This document shows positions 17,079-25,871 of a DNA stretch of 64,000 nucleotides, piece after piece. The stretch is from DATGKG01 sp963783145 (GTDB lineage: Bacteria > Desulfobacterota > Binatia > Binatales > Binataceae). Location: contig CAWAMM010000011.1 of the NCBI GenBank assembly GCA_963783145.1, positions 62,001-126,000 of the forward strand, read 5' to 3'. Every line of letters begins with the position of its first letter. Position 1 is the stretch's first letter. Below the pieces are notes generated by a model that was not told the DNA's origin, did no database searches, and was given only the letters and a program-made list of their open reading frames with translations. Position numbers and translations under genes: made by a program.

Positions 17079-17549
17079 TCAACCTCGTGGGCGCGCCGCG
17101 AGCTTCATCGCAAGGTCGACTGCTTCGCGCGGTGTCGTCGCGCGCTCGAGGCCGGCTATCTCCGGCCACGATTTGAGCGCGACGATGGGGCGGCCGAATT
17201 TTTTGGCGAAGCCGATTTCCGCCAAGGTTCCACCTTCTCCCGCCATTGCAATAACGGCGTCCGAGCTGGCAACGATGATCGCATTGCGCCCCTCGCCCAT
17301 TCCAGTCGCGATCACGAACTCGATGAATTCGTTGGCGCTTTCGCGATCATAGCTCGGAAGTATTCCGATCGTATGTCCACCCGCGCTGCGCGCTCCCTCC
17401 GCGGCCGCCCGCATCACGCCGCCGCGTCCACCATTGATCAGCACCGCACCACGCGAGGCGATTTCGCGTCCCGTCTCGCGCGCCATCGCGCAGACTTCGT
17501 CGGGTGCGTCGCCCGCGCCGATGACGGTGAGAACCAGCGCGCGCGCCAT
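17079..17549 (-). CDS. TIGR00725/SLOG-family nucleotide-binding protein
   Basis: A 156-residue Rossmann-like SLOG-superfamily protein. The diagnostic motif is GGRGGVMRAAAEGA (residues about 40-53) with a later GEGGTLAEIGFAKKFG, as in LOG/lysine-decarboxylase-like and TIGR00725 proteins. Members bind nucleotides or a molybdenum cofactor; the role here is unknown. Its ATG overlaps the TGA of the upstream HAD gene by one base (ATGA), which implies translational coupling. Confidence 0.85.
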   Translation of the reverse strand: MARALVLTVIGAGDAPDEVCAMARETGREIASRGAVLINGGRGGVMRAAAEGARSAGGHTIGILPSYDRESANEFIEFVIATGMGEGRNAIIVASSDAVIAMAGEGGTLAEIGFAKKFGRPIVALKSWPEIAGLERATTPREAVDLAMKLAARPRG

Positions 17550-18298
17550 CAGGAGTTCTCCAGCACCTCGGGCAATTCCGCGAGGTCGCGAATGATGTAG
17601 TCCGGTTGCGCTACGCCCTCAGGAAGCGGCAGCGCGTGCCGGCTGATCCAGGCGGCTGACATTCCGACCGCTTTTGCGCCGCCCACATCGTGATGCGGCG
17701 TGTCGCCGACGAAGAGAACGTCGCGCGCCTCGAGATGGAGCATCGCGAGCATGCGCTGGAAGATTTTCGGATTCGGTTTTCGCAGGCGCAAGTCGGCCGA
17801 GATGATGATGGCCTCGAACTTATCTTTGACCCCGGTGTCGGCCATGATCTCCCATCCGGTTTTCGAGTCGTCAAAGTTCGACAGCAGCCCGAGGCGATAT
17901 GTTTCCGCAAGTCGGCGCACCGCATCTTTGCGGGCGGGCGGGGCGGAAGTCACGTTGCGCACCCCGCGCATATGGATTCGGGTCAGCTCCTCGGCCAACT
18001 GCCCCAATGTGCTGCCATCCTCGACACCGAGGCGCTGTAAAGTCCGTTCGAAGCGCTCGAAGCAAGTTATCTCGATTCCTGCGCGCTCGCGCTCATCGTT
18101 GATTTCTTCGTAGACGGAGCTATAGGCGGTCATGAAAACCTCGAGATCGTATTTCCTTCCCAGCGCTTCCTCCACTTTGGGGAGAATCCAAGGGATGGTC
18201 GAATGAATTTCTCGACCTTTCCATTGCATCAGCGGAAGGCCGTCGGGATCCCAATTGACCAGCGTATCGAACAGGTCGAGAACAATCGCTGTGAACAT
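17549..18298 (-). CDS. HAD-superfamily hydrolase (haloacid dehalogenase/YjjG-like)
   Basis: A 249-residue HAD phosphatase-like enzyme. Motif I is VLDLFDTLVNWD (nucleophilic Asp), motif II is LGLLSNFDD, the motif III lysine is in RLRKPNPKIFQRM, and motif IV is DVLFVGDTPHHDVGGAKAVGM. A helical cap lies between motifs I and II. All catalytic residues are present. The substrate is probably a small phosphometabolite or nucleotide and is not determinable. It is 27 bases downstream of the DUF4149 gene and overlaps the SLOG gene. Confidence 0.9.
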   Translation of the reverse strand: MFTAIVLDLFDTLVNWDPDGLPLMQWKGREIHSTIPWILPKVEEALGRKYDLEVFMTAYSSVYEEINDERERAGIEITCFERFERTLQRLGVEDGSTLGQLAEELTRIHMRGVRNVTSAPPARKDAVRRLAETYRLGLLSNFDDSKTGWEIMADTGVKDKFEAIIISADLRLRKPNPKIFQRMLAMLHLEARDVLFVGDTPHHDVGGAKAVGMSAAWISRHALPLPEGVAQPDYIIRDLAELPEVLENS

Positions 18299-18325
18299 TC
18301 TAATTGCGCGCGCCGCGCTATGTCT

Positions 18326-18799
18326 TCAGCCCCGAGGCGCCAGGGCGGCGGCGGTGCCGAACAGCGCGATTAGATCGAGTAACAAAACCGAGCCATTGAG
18401 CATCACGGATAGATGATGGAGGCGGTCGAATTCCGCCTTGGTCGCGGGATCGGGATTGGCTTCCTCCGACACACCGCGGATCGCGTCGACGCGCGGACGA
18501 ATTACCGTTCCCGCATAGATGGTGCAGCCGAGCGCGATGCCGATGGTGAGCACGCTCGCCAGCCACCATCCCCGAGGTCCTCCGCTCGCGACCAGAAGAT
18601 AGATCGCGATGATGAATGCGAGGCCGCCGGCGATATATCCAAGGATGTAGTAGCGCGGGAAGATGACGCTGACGACTTTGCCCGCATCGGGCCGCGCGAG
18701 CACCGTGAACACCACCGGCGCGGTAAAAAAGGAAAAGAAAATTATCGAGCCGAGCCAACATACCATCGCGAGTAGATATATGAAGATGAGAACGATCAT
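18326..18799 (-). CDS. DUF4149 membrane protein
   Basis: A 157-residue protein with four hydrophobic helices. The first pair contains LLAMVCWLGSIIFFSFFTAPVVF and the second IFPRYYILGYIAGGLAFII. The aromatic-rich first helix and the FPRYY segment are typical of DUF4149/TMEM205-like proteins. Function is unknown. It lies in the same minus-strand run as the HAD, SLOG and thioesterase genes, 45 bases after DUF2203. Confidence 0.82.
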   Translation of the reverse strand: MIVLIFIYLLAMVCWLGSIIFFSFFTAPVVFTVLARPDAGKVVSVIFPRYYILGYIAGGLAFIIAIYLLVASGGPRGWWLASVLTIGIALGCTIYAGTVIRPRVDAIRGVSEEANPDPATKAEFDRLHHLSVMLNGSVLLLDLIALFGTAAALAPRG

Positions 18800-18844
18800 T
18801 CAGAACGTCCGTCCGTGCCGACGCGGAGTTAAGTTATCAATAGT

Positions 18845-19288
18845 TCAGTTGAGCAGGGGTTTCGAGGCGCCCGGGAGTGGTTGCCGCTGCCCGAAGCCGC
18901 TCTCGACGCTATGCCATGCTACGACGCGCGGCTCTCCGTATTGCCAACATAAGAAGACCACGTCGTCCTCCTCGTCGCCCTCGCCTTCGATAAGGAAAGG
19001 GAAATCCACCAGGCCCTGATCGATATCCTTCAGGAAACAGCCCATCTCCTGAATCTCGGTGGCGAGTTCGCCCATTCGCGTCGCCAATGGGCGAAGCTCA
19101 GGATAGCGCGCGATCACCTTGGGTAAGTCGAGTTCGCCCAGCTTGTCGTCAAAACGGGACAGATCGCCGATGCGTTTGCGCATCGCGCCTGCCTGGACCT
19201 GAAGATCGCGCACCAGGATCTCGAGGCGCGGGATAAGTTCGTTGGCCTCATCCGCGCTGAACAGTTTTTCAAATCGATGTTTGCCCAA
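18845..19288 (-). CDS. DUF2203 family protein
   Basis: A 147-residue soluble protein. It opens KLFSADEANELIPRLEILV, has a coiled-coil middle, and ends with the DUF2203 signature GCFLKDIDQGLVDFPFL, VFLCWQYGEPRVVAWH and GFGQRQPL. Function is unknown. It is divergent from lon, with 164 bases between the starts. Confidence 0.88.
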   Translation of the reverse strand: MGKHRFEKLFSADEANELIPRLEILVRDLQVQAGAMRKRIGDLSRFDDKLGELDLPKVIARYPELRPLATRMGELATEIQEMGCFLKDIDQGLVDFPFLIEGEGDEEDDVVFLCWQYGEPRVVAWHSVESGFGQRQPLPGASKPLLN

Positions 19289-19452
19289 GGTTTTTTCGCT
19301 GCTAGCGCAGCGCCGCCACCATGCTTACGTTTGATCTCACGGAGATTATCTTGTCTGCCTTGTACCCGTATACTACGGTAAATCAAGAGCCGGTCGAAGC
19401 AGCGGGGGGACGATTTGGGCGGCGAGTTCTCTCCAAAAGGGTATAACCGCTA

Positions 19453-21876
19453 ATGTCAGATAAGCCCAAGGGTGAGAAGAAATTCGACGTTGAAGAGGAT
19501 CTGAGCCGGGTCGAGATTCCTGATATCCTGCCGGTACTCCCACTGCGCGGGATCGTAATTTTCCCCAGCCAGATTCATCCGTTCCTGGTCTCCAGGGCGG
19601 CGTCGCTCAAGCTCATAGATAGCGTCGGCCAGGGCAATCGTATAATCGCACTGGCTGCGCAGAAGAATCCGGAAGAGGAAAACCCCGGTCCCGAGGGGGT
19701 GTATCAACGCGCCACCGCGGTGCGCATCCTTAAGATGCTGCGTTATCCGGACCAGAGCGTGCGGGTTCTGGTGCAAGGCCTCGCGCGACTCGAACTGCTC
19801 GACTTCACGCAGCGCGAGCCTTACTTCAAGGCGCACGTGCAACGGCTCCACGACGAACTGGTCGCCGATAAGGAAGTAGATGCGCTGCAGTCGCACCTCG
19901 TCAGCCAGTTTTCGAAATTTGTCTCGCTGGTTCCCTACCTGCCCGATGAGCTTCAAGGGATCGCGATGCAGGTGCGAGAGCCGGGACGGCTGACCGACCT
20001 GGTCGCGTCGTATCTGAAGATCGCGGTCGAGGAAGCGCAGGACCTTCTGTCGAGCACCGATGTCCGCCAGCGGCTGGAAAAGCTCATCGCCATCCTGACG
20101 CGCGAAATCGAGTTGCTCGAACTCGGGCATAAGATTCAGTCGCAGGTTCAGACCGAACTCAACAAGAATCAGCGCGAATACTATCTGCGTCAGCAGCTCA
20201 AGGCGATTCAGAAGGAACTTGGCGACGGCGACTCGCGTTCCGGTGAACTCGAGGAAATCGAGAAGAAGATCGAAGCCGCCAAAATGCCCGAAGAAGCGCT
20301 TAAGGCGGCTAACAAGGAACTCGAGCGCCTCAAAATGATTCCGCCCGAGTCGGCGGAGCATACCGTCGTGCGCACCTACCTCGATTGGCTGGTGACGCTG
20401 CCATGGGCTGTATCAACCGAGGACAACCTCGATATCAAGCACGCCCGCACGGTCCTTGATGAAGATCATTACGACCTCGACAAGATCAAGGAGCGCATCC
20501 TCGAATTCCTCGCGGTGCGCAAGCTGAAGAACGATACCAAGGGACCGATCCTGTGCTTCGTCGGACCGCCGGGAACCGGCAAGACCTCGCTCGGACGATC
20601 GATCGCGCGTGCGATGGGCCGCAAGTTCGTGCGCCTCTCGCTGGGCGGCATTCGCGACGAGGCGGAGATTCGCGGGCATCGGCGGACCTACATTGGATCG
20701 CTGCCGGGCCGCATCATTCAAGGCATTCGCAATGCGGGCGCGAATAATCCGCTGTTCATCCTCGACGAGGTCGATAAGCTCGGCGCCGATTTCCGTGGCG
20801 ATCCGGCCGCGGCGCTCCTCGAAGTCCTCGATCCGGAGCAGAACAATACCTTCCAGGATCATTACCTCGATGTTCCGTTCGATCTGTCGAAGGTGCTGTT
20901 CCTGACCACGGCCAACGTGCTCGACTCGATCCCGCATGCGCTCCTGGACCGGATGGAAGTCCTCGAGCTGCCGGGTTACACCGAGGAAGAGAAGCTGGAA
21001 ATCGTCAGGCGCCACATCGTGCCGAAGCAGCTCTTCGAGAATGGACTCGGCAACCTGACCATCGACTTTACCCCAGCGGCGGTGTCCGAAGTCGTTCGCA
21101 ACTACACGCGCGAGGCCGGCCTGCGCAACATCGAGCGCGAGATCGCGCACGTGTTCCGGAAGATCGCGCGCGGTATTACCGAAGGCGAGCAGCCGCCGGA
21201 GAAGATCCTGCCCGAGATGGTGCAGAAATTCCTCGGGCCGCCCAAGTTCTTCGCCGAAGTGGCCGATAGGACGCAGGATCCCGGCGTCGCAACCGGGCTC
21301 GCATGGACTGCCAGTGGCGGCGATATCCTCTTCATCGAATCCACGCGGATGAAGGGGCAGAAGGGCCTCACGCTGACCGGGTCGCTGGGCGACGTGATGA
21401 AGGAGTCGGCGCAGGCCGCGATGTCATACATCCGCTCGCGCGCCGATCGGCTCGGCATCGCGCCGGATTTCTACGACACCTCCGATATCCACGTGCATGT
21501 CCCGGCTGGTGCGATCCCCAAAGACGGCCCCTCGGCGGGCGTCACGCTTGCGACCTCGCTGGCGTCGCTGTTGACCGGGCGTCCCTGCCGTCCGTATGTC
21601 GCGATGACAGGTGAAATCACGCTGCGCGGCAAGGTGTTGCCGGTCGGCGGCATCAAGGAGAAAGTGCTGGCGGCGCGGCGTGCCGGTATCAAGACCATCA
21701 TCATGCCGCGACGCAACGAGCGCGACCTCGAGGATATCCCCGAGGAGTTGCGGCGCGAGCTGACGATGCATTTCGTCGACACCGTCGATGAGGTCCTTGG
21801 CTATGCGCTGCGCAACGGCGACGAGACCGACGAAGCCGCCGAAGAGGCGCGCCCCGAGCGCACCGTGCTCAACTGA
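19453..21876 (+). CDS. lon: ATP-dependent Lon protease
   Basis: An 807-residue LonA-type cytoplasmic protease for misfolded and regulatory proteins. The N-terminal substrate domain starts LPVLPLRGIVIFPSQIHPFLV. The AAA+ module has Walker A GPPGTGKTS (near residue 371) and FILDEVDKL. The C-terminal Ser/Lys protease domain has the catalytic Ser in PKDGPSAGVTLATSL (near 694) and the Lys in VGGIKEKVLAA (near 736). Length and motif order are normal. A TATACT (19369-19374) in the divergent spacer is a weak promoter candidate. A strong terminator follows the gene. Confidence 0.97.
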   Translation: MSDKPKGEKKFDVEEDLSRVEIPDILPVLPLRGIVIFPSQIHPFLVSRAASLKLIDSVGQGNRIIALAAQKNPEEENPGPEGVYQRATAVRILKMLRYPDQSVRVLVQGLARLELLDFTQREPYFKAHVQRLHDELVADKEVDALQSHLVSQFSKFVSLVPYLPDELQGIAMQVREPGRLTDLVASYLKIAVEEAQDLLSSTDVRQRLEKLIAILTREIELLELGHKIQSQVQTELNKNQREYYLRQQLKAIQKELGDGDSRSGELEEIEKKIEAAKMPEEALKAANKELERLKMIPPESAEHTVVRTYLDWLVTLPWAVSTEDNLDIKHARTVLDEDHYDLDKIKERILEFLAVRKLKNDTKGPILCFVGPPGTGKTSLGRSIARAMGRKFVRLSLGGIRDEAEIRGHRRTYIGSLPGRIIQGIRNAGANNPLFILDEVDKLGADFRGDPAAALLEVLDPEQNNTFQDHYLDVPFDLSKVLFLTTANVLDSIPHALLDRMEVLELPGYTEEEKLEIVRRHIVPKQLFENGLGNLTIDFTPAAVSEVVRNYTREAGLRNIEREIAHVFRKIARGITEGEQPPEKILPEMVQKFLGPPKFFAEVADRTQDPGVATGLAWTASGGDILFIESTRMKGQKGLTLTGSLGDVMKESAQAAMSYIRSRADRLGIAPDFYDTSDIHVHVPAGAIPKDGPSAGVTLATSLASLLTGRPCRPYVAMTGEITLRGKVLPVGGIKEKVLAARRAGIKTIIMPRRNERDLEDIPEELRRELTMHFVDTVDEVLGYALRNGDETDEAAEEARPERTVLN

Positions 21877-21898
21877 TTGAATGAATGCCTCTTTTGAG

Positions 21899-21930
21899 AA
21901 GGGCTGCTGAGAAATCAGCAGCCCTTTTTT
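21899..21930 (+). terminator. Rho-independent terminator of lon
   Basis: A perfect 10-bp stem GGGCTGCTGA / TCAGCAGCCC with a GAAA tetraloop (21901-21924) is followed by six T residues. It sits 24 bases after the lon stop. Confidence 0.95.
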
Positions 21931-21945
21931 CGCCTCGACGACGAG

Positions 21946-22263
21946 CTAGCTCGGAACCTTGAGGAAGCTGCTCAAATCGGTGCCGACCCACGCCGTGGTT
22001 TGACGAATGGCGCGGGCGCGCAGCTCCGCGAGAGCTTGCAGGTCGGCATCGGCGCGATAGCGCTCGAATGACTGCCGGTCGGGAAACGTGACGATGTGGA
22101 CCTCATGCGGCTGATCGGCGCTTGAGGCGAATCCTATCCGTCGCTCGAGGCGTCCTCCGTAGCGTCGCATGATTGATTCCGCGGCGGTCTCGAATTGCTC
22201 GAATTCGGCCTCGCGCCCCGGATGGATGAACAGCGCGGCGACTATGGTTACTTTGTCCGGCAT
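21946..22263 (-). CDS. Small DUF1330/NIPSNAP-like ferredoxin-fold protein
   Basis: A ~105-residue protein of the dimeric alpha/beta-barrel type. It has VTIVAALFIHPGREAEFEQFE, then RYGGRLERRIG and VHIVTFPDRQSFERYRADADL, as in DUF1330. Such proteins are small stress- or catabolism-associated proteins of unknown activity. The frame is open back to 22314, but the domain begins at ATG 22263 (MPDKVTIV), so that start is used; no clear Shine-Dalgarno supports either. It converges on lon. Confidence 0.75.
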   Translation of the reverse strand: MPDKVTIVAALFIHPGREAEFEQFETAAESIMRRYGGRLERRIGFASSADQPHEVHIVTFPDRQSFERYRADADLQALAELRARAIRQTTAWVGTDLSSFLKVPS

Positions 22264-22468
22264 GCGAAAATCGGTGCGCGCATGATGGCGCATAGCGTGT
22301 GATTTGTCATGCATCCAGAATCGGGCCCATCGACCAGGTGGTGGTTCGGCGCCCGAGGCATTACGCGATGGCGTTGCGATTGAGCGGCGGCCTTCGCTAC
22401 TCTTCGCTCGTCTCGCGGATATGGCCGTGAGCGCTTACCTACCTCATTACGCAGGTCTCGGATTCGAA

Positions 22469-23959
22469 ATGAAAATTGCGATCGTCGCGGCAGAAATCTC
22501 ACCCTGGGCCAAGGCCGGCGGCCTGGCGGACGTCATCGGCGCGTTTCCGGTCGCGCTCAAGAAGCTCGGCGCCGATCCGGTGCTCATTCTGCCGGGTTAC
22601 CGATCGATCCTGCGCCAGCTCAAAACCACCACTCTCGCCGAAGTCGAGGAGGACCATTTCGGCCACGGCGTCGAGAGCTTTTCGATCCTGCACGCGGTGG
22701 GACCGGGCGGGATTCCGATCTACCTCATCGGGCACGACGGCTTTTTCGATCGCGAGGGTATCTATGCCGAGCGCGGCAAGCCCTACTACGACAATGTGAT
22801 GCGCTACATCTTTTTCGGACGCGCCGCAGCCGCGGTCGCCGCGAATTATGTCCATCCCGATGTGTTGCACGCGCACGACTGGCACGCCGCGAGCGCCACC
22901 GTCATGATGCGCGCGGACGAAAAGATCCGCGCGAAGTTGCGCGACGCGGTGTCCGTTTACACCATCCATAACCTTGCCTATCAGGGGGTCTTCGATCCGG
23001 TCGATTATTCGCTGCTGGGAATTGACTGGAGCTACTACACCGTCGATGGCCTGGAGTTTTTCGATCACGTCAATCTGATGAAGGGCGCGATCATGATGAG
23101 CGATGCGGTCAGCACCGTGAGTCCCAGCTATGCCTCCGAGGCGCTCACCGATCCGGATTTCGGCTTCGGCCTTGAAGGGGTGCTGCAAAAGAAGGGCGCG
23201 TACTTTCGGGGCATCCTCAACGGTGCCGACTACTCCGAATGGAATCCCGCCACGGACCAGTTGGTTGCTTCGACCTACACGCCGGATCGACTGGAGGGCA
23301 AGGGGATCTGCAAAAAAGCGCTGCTCAAGGAAATCAAGCTGGCCCCGCGTGAGGGCGCTCCGTTGGTCGGCATGGTGTCGCGGATGACCTCGCAAAAGGG
23401 CTTCGATCTGTTGCGCGACGCCTTCGACCGCATCATGCAGATGAACCTGCAAATCGTAATGCTCGCCAACGGCGACACCACCTTTGAGAACTATTTTCGC
23501 GATGCGCAGCGCCGCTTTCCCGACAAGTTCCGGATCGTGGATGAATTCGACAACGTACTGGCGCACAAGATTCAGGCCGGATGCGATTCGTTCCTGATGC
23601 CGTCGCGCTTCGAACCTTGCGGGCTCACTCAGATGTACGCGATGAAATATGGCGTCCCGCCGGTGGTGCGTGCGACTGGCGGTCTATGCGACACCGTCAG
23701 CGAATTCGATCCCAAGACCGGCAAAGGCAACGGCGTGGTGTTCGAGGAGTATCGCGCCGATGACCTGATCGCCGCGCTGGGCCGGATGACTTCGCTCTTC
23801 GGCAACCGCGCGCAATGGAACAAGCTGATGGCGAACTGTTTTGCCGCCGACTTCTCGTGGGAGAAATCCGCGCAGATCTATATGGACTGGTTTGAGCAGC
23901 TGCATCGCGAGCGCCGCACCGCGGCCGCCAGGCAACCAGCCTCCAAAAAACCAAATTGA
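22469..23959 (+). CDS. glgA: Glycogen (starch) synthase, ADP-glucose type
   Basis: A GT5-family glucosyltransferase that elongates alpha-1,4-glucan from ADP-glucose. The N-terminus has MKIAIVAAEISPWAKAGGLAD with the KxGGL substrate loop. The C-terminal domain has SRFEPCGLTQMYAMKYGVPPVV and RATGGLCDTV. The 496-residue length is normal. The frame is open 55 codons further upstream, but the conserved N-terminal strand starts exactly at ATG 22469. The stop overlaps the rnhA start (TGATG). No other glycogen gene is visible nearby. Confidence 0.95.
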   Translation: MKIAIVAAEISPWAKAGGLADVIGAFPVALKKLGADPVLILPGYRSILRQLKTTTLAEVEEDHFGHGVESFSILHAVGPGGIPIYLIGHDGFFDREGIYAERGKPYYDNVMRYIFFGRAAAAVAANYVHPDVLHAHDWHAASATVMMRADEKIRAKLRDAVSVYTIHNLAYQGVFDPVDYSLLGIDWSYYTVDGLEFFDHVNLMKGAIMMSDAVSTVSPSYASEALTDPDFGFGLEGVLQKKGAYFRGILNGADYSEWNPATDQLVASTYTPDRLEGKGICKKALLKEIKLAPREGAPLVGMVSRMTSQKGFDLLRDAFDRIMQMNLQIVMLANGDTTFENYFRDAQRRFPDKFRIVDEFDNVLAHKIQAGCDSFLMPSRFEPCGLTQMYAMKYGVPPVVRATGGLCDTVSEFDPKTGKGNGVVFEEYRADDLIAALGRMTSLFGNRAQWNKLMANCFAADFSWEKSAQIYMDWFEQLHRERRTAAARQPASKKPN

Positions 23960-24555
23960 TGGCCGCATCAACCCGCAAGTACATCCTCTATGCGGATGGC
24001 GCGTGCCTCGGAAATCCGGGTCCCGGCGGATGGGGCGTCGTCATCGCCGAACCTGCCGATGCCTATCGCGAACTGAGCGGCGGTCCCTACCCGGGGACCA
24101 CCAACAACAAGATGGAAATCACCGCCGCCATCGAGGGTCTGCGCGATCTTGAGCCCGGCGCTGAAGTTATCGTGCGCAGCGACAGCTCCTACGTCGTGAA
24201 CACGATGATGCTGGGATGGAAGCGCAAGGCCAACGACGAATTGTGGCGCGAGCTGGACCGCGAAGTCGCCGCGCGCAAGGTCCGCTTCGAATGGGTCCGC
24301 GGTCACGCGGGCGACAAGAACAACGAACGCGCCGACCGCCTCGCCGCGTCGGCCGCGAAAGGAATCCGGCTGGAGCTCGAATCGGCGTCATCGGAGCGAC
24401 GCGAAAGCGACCTCGAAAAGCTGGAGCCGTTGCTCAACCCTGGCGAATCGATCCGACGTTGCGCGCGATGCGGCCAGTCATTCGTCACTGATTCCCCCGA
24501 CCGCGCCTACTGCGCGCTGGTTCCGTGCCAGTTGAAAGCGCGCACCCCGAAATGA
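23959..24555 (+). CDS. rnhA: Ribonuclease HI with a C-terminal cysteine-rich extension
   Basis: Degrades the RNA strand of RNA-DNA hybrids. The catalytic acidic residues lie in LYADGACLGNPGPGGWG, TTNNKMEITAAIEGL and VRSDSSYVVNTM, and the conserved His/Asp end in WVRGHAGDKNNERADRLA. After the usual ~145-residue domain comes a ~50-residue tail with RRCARCGQSFV and YCALVPCQL, a C-x2-C ... C-x4-C pattern suggesting a small zinc-binding knuckle. The start overlaps the glgA stop. A diverged, broken second copy of this 3' end lies at 27481-27600, on the far side of the restriction-modification genes. Confidence 0.93.
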   Translation: MAASTRKYILYADGACLGNPGPGGWGVVIAEPADAYRELSGGPYPGTTNNKMEITAAIEGLRDLEPGAEVIVRSDSSYVVNTMMLGWKRKANDELWRELDREVAARKVRFEWVRGHAGDKNNERADRLAASAAKGIRLELESASSERRESDLEKLEPLLNPGESIRRCARCGQSFVTDSPDRAYCALVPCQLKARTPK

Positions 24556-24872
24556 GCGCGCGTGCCTCTCTATCTTCCTCGCCACGTCAGTCTCCAAGAG
24601 CTCTGTTGCGACATCAAGCCGAAGAGGCAGGCAGTAACCAAAGAGGCACGGAGACACTGAGTTCATCGGACGACAAACGCGCATTCCTGGCTTTGCGCGT
24701 GGTGCGTTGAATTTAAGCACTGACCCAGGGTGGCATTTCGCCGGCTGCCCCTTATTGTTTCCGAGCCTCTATGGATGTGTTCGCCAGAGATTAGGAATCC
24801 GCGCCGCGGGTTTTCCCAAACTCGGTATACAAAGCGAGATGGGGTGCCCATCTCCCGGGTAGCGGGTGATGC
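24556..24872. other. 317-bp non-coding junction between rnhA and the restriction gene
   Basis: No gene is seen. The stretch contains the dispersed repeat copy B (24610-24660) and a TGACCCAGGGT sequence at 24721-24731 that recurs as part of a palindrome at 28585. It reads as a recombination junction at the left edge of the restriction-modification insert. Confidence 0.55.
24610..24660 (+). repeat. Dispersed ~50-bp repeat, copy B
   Basis: This segment (ACATCAAGCCGAAGAG, GCAGGCAGTAACC, then AGAGGCACGGAGACACTGA) matches the reverse strand of 15477-15525 with a handful of differences. There the same bases encode the last residues and stop of the Fe-S protein. In this copy there is no gene in front, so it looks like a detached 3' end. 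Confidence 0.6.
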
Positions 24873-25871
24873 TCACGCTCGGCGCAATCTGTGAGAGCAG
24901 TCGGTGGGCGTTGCGTAGGGACCCAGAAATCTTTCTCCATTGAAGTGAATCAAGTGCGAGGGCGCGTCGGCTACCCAGACCTCAGTCTCCCATGCGATCT
25001 CAGCCAGGTAGCGGCCCATAATCGTCCGGTTGGGAAATGCTGTCACGTAAACTACACCGGGCTTCGCATTGGCAAAGAGGTTAGCCAGCTCCGCGTGACG
25101 CTTGCCGTCGACTGGACCATGGCTAGTGACGGATTCGATGAGCAACAGCCAATCGCGCTCAGGATAGTAAAGAACCACGTCCGGCATTTTGCCATGTGCG
25201 TCGACCTCGACGCCGAGTTTCGAGAGTAATACGGCGTCAAAGTATCCCCACTTCGCACCCGTGTCGCCCGCATAGATCAATTCGCCGCCCGGCGCGAACC
25301 GGGCACCGAAATCCTCAATGATGGCTTTGATCAACTCATTGTGTTCACCGGGGCTGAGGTTGATTTCCTTCCCGGGTGCGATCTTCACGGGAACGAGTTT
25401 CTGCTCTCGCTCGCGCGCATATCGCTTGGCAAGGGTCTGACGCTTTGCCAAATAGTCGCTGAGCTTTTCATGCCAGGCATCAGTGTCAAAGCTGCGGAGA
25501 AGTTCGAGCCCTTCGGGCGCGATCTGATACACAGCAGCTGGACTGTTTACAGGGCGTTGTGGTTTGTCGGGGTTGTAGAGCACAAGACCCGCGTTGACAA
25601 ACTGATGGATAGTCTGGCGGCGAAAAGTCTCACGGGTGTTTGGTTTGTAGCTCTTGTTTTTCAGTCGCCGTGCAAGGTCAGCGCCGTAGTTTTTGCTCGC
25701 CCACTCCATGATCGGCGTTATGCCCATCAGGGAGCTTTGTGCCTGAGACCATTTTCGGTTTCGCTTCAGATCGAGGAGAGCGAGGAGACAAAGGGCCGAA
25801 GGTTCATTGCGTTGCCCCCGCGGAAAGCCAAGCGATGTCAGAATGTTTAGGGCCTCATCAATGCGGCTCAT
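24873..25871 (-). CDS. BsuBI/PstI-family type II restriction endonuclease
   Basis: A 332-residue endonuclease. The C-terminal half carries the family signature: GDTGAKWGYFDAVLL, HGKMPDVVLYYPERDWLLLIES (PD-(D/E)xK-type core), VTSHGPVDGKRHAEL, VYVTAFPNRTIM, IAWETEVWVADAPSHLIHFNG and RFLGP. The N-terminal ~160 residues look like a winged-helix or recognition domain. Known members cut CTGCAG; the specificity here is not proven. It starts inside the stop of the methyltransferase gene (4-base overlap), so host protection is translated first. Codon use is less GC-biased than in nearby core genes. Confidence 0.92.
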   Translation of the reverse strand: MSRIDEALNILTSLGFPRGQRNEPSALCLLALLDLKRNRKWSQAQSSLMGITPIMEWASKNYGADLARRLKNKSYKPNTRETFRRQTIHQFVNAGLVLYNPDKPQRPVNSPAAVYQIAPEGLELLRSFDTDAWHEKLSDYLAKRQTLAKRYAREREQKLVPVKIAPGKEINLSPGEHNELIKAIIEDFGARFAPGGELIYAGDTGAKWGYFDAVLLSKLGVEVDAHGKMPDVVLYYPERDWLLLIESVTSHGPVDGKRHAELANLFANAKPGVVYVTAFPNRTIMGRYLAEIAWETEVWVADAPSHLIHFNGERFLGPYATPTDCSHRLRRA

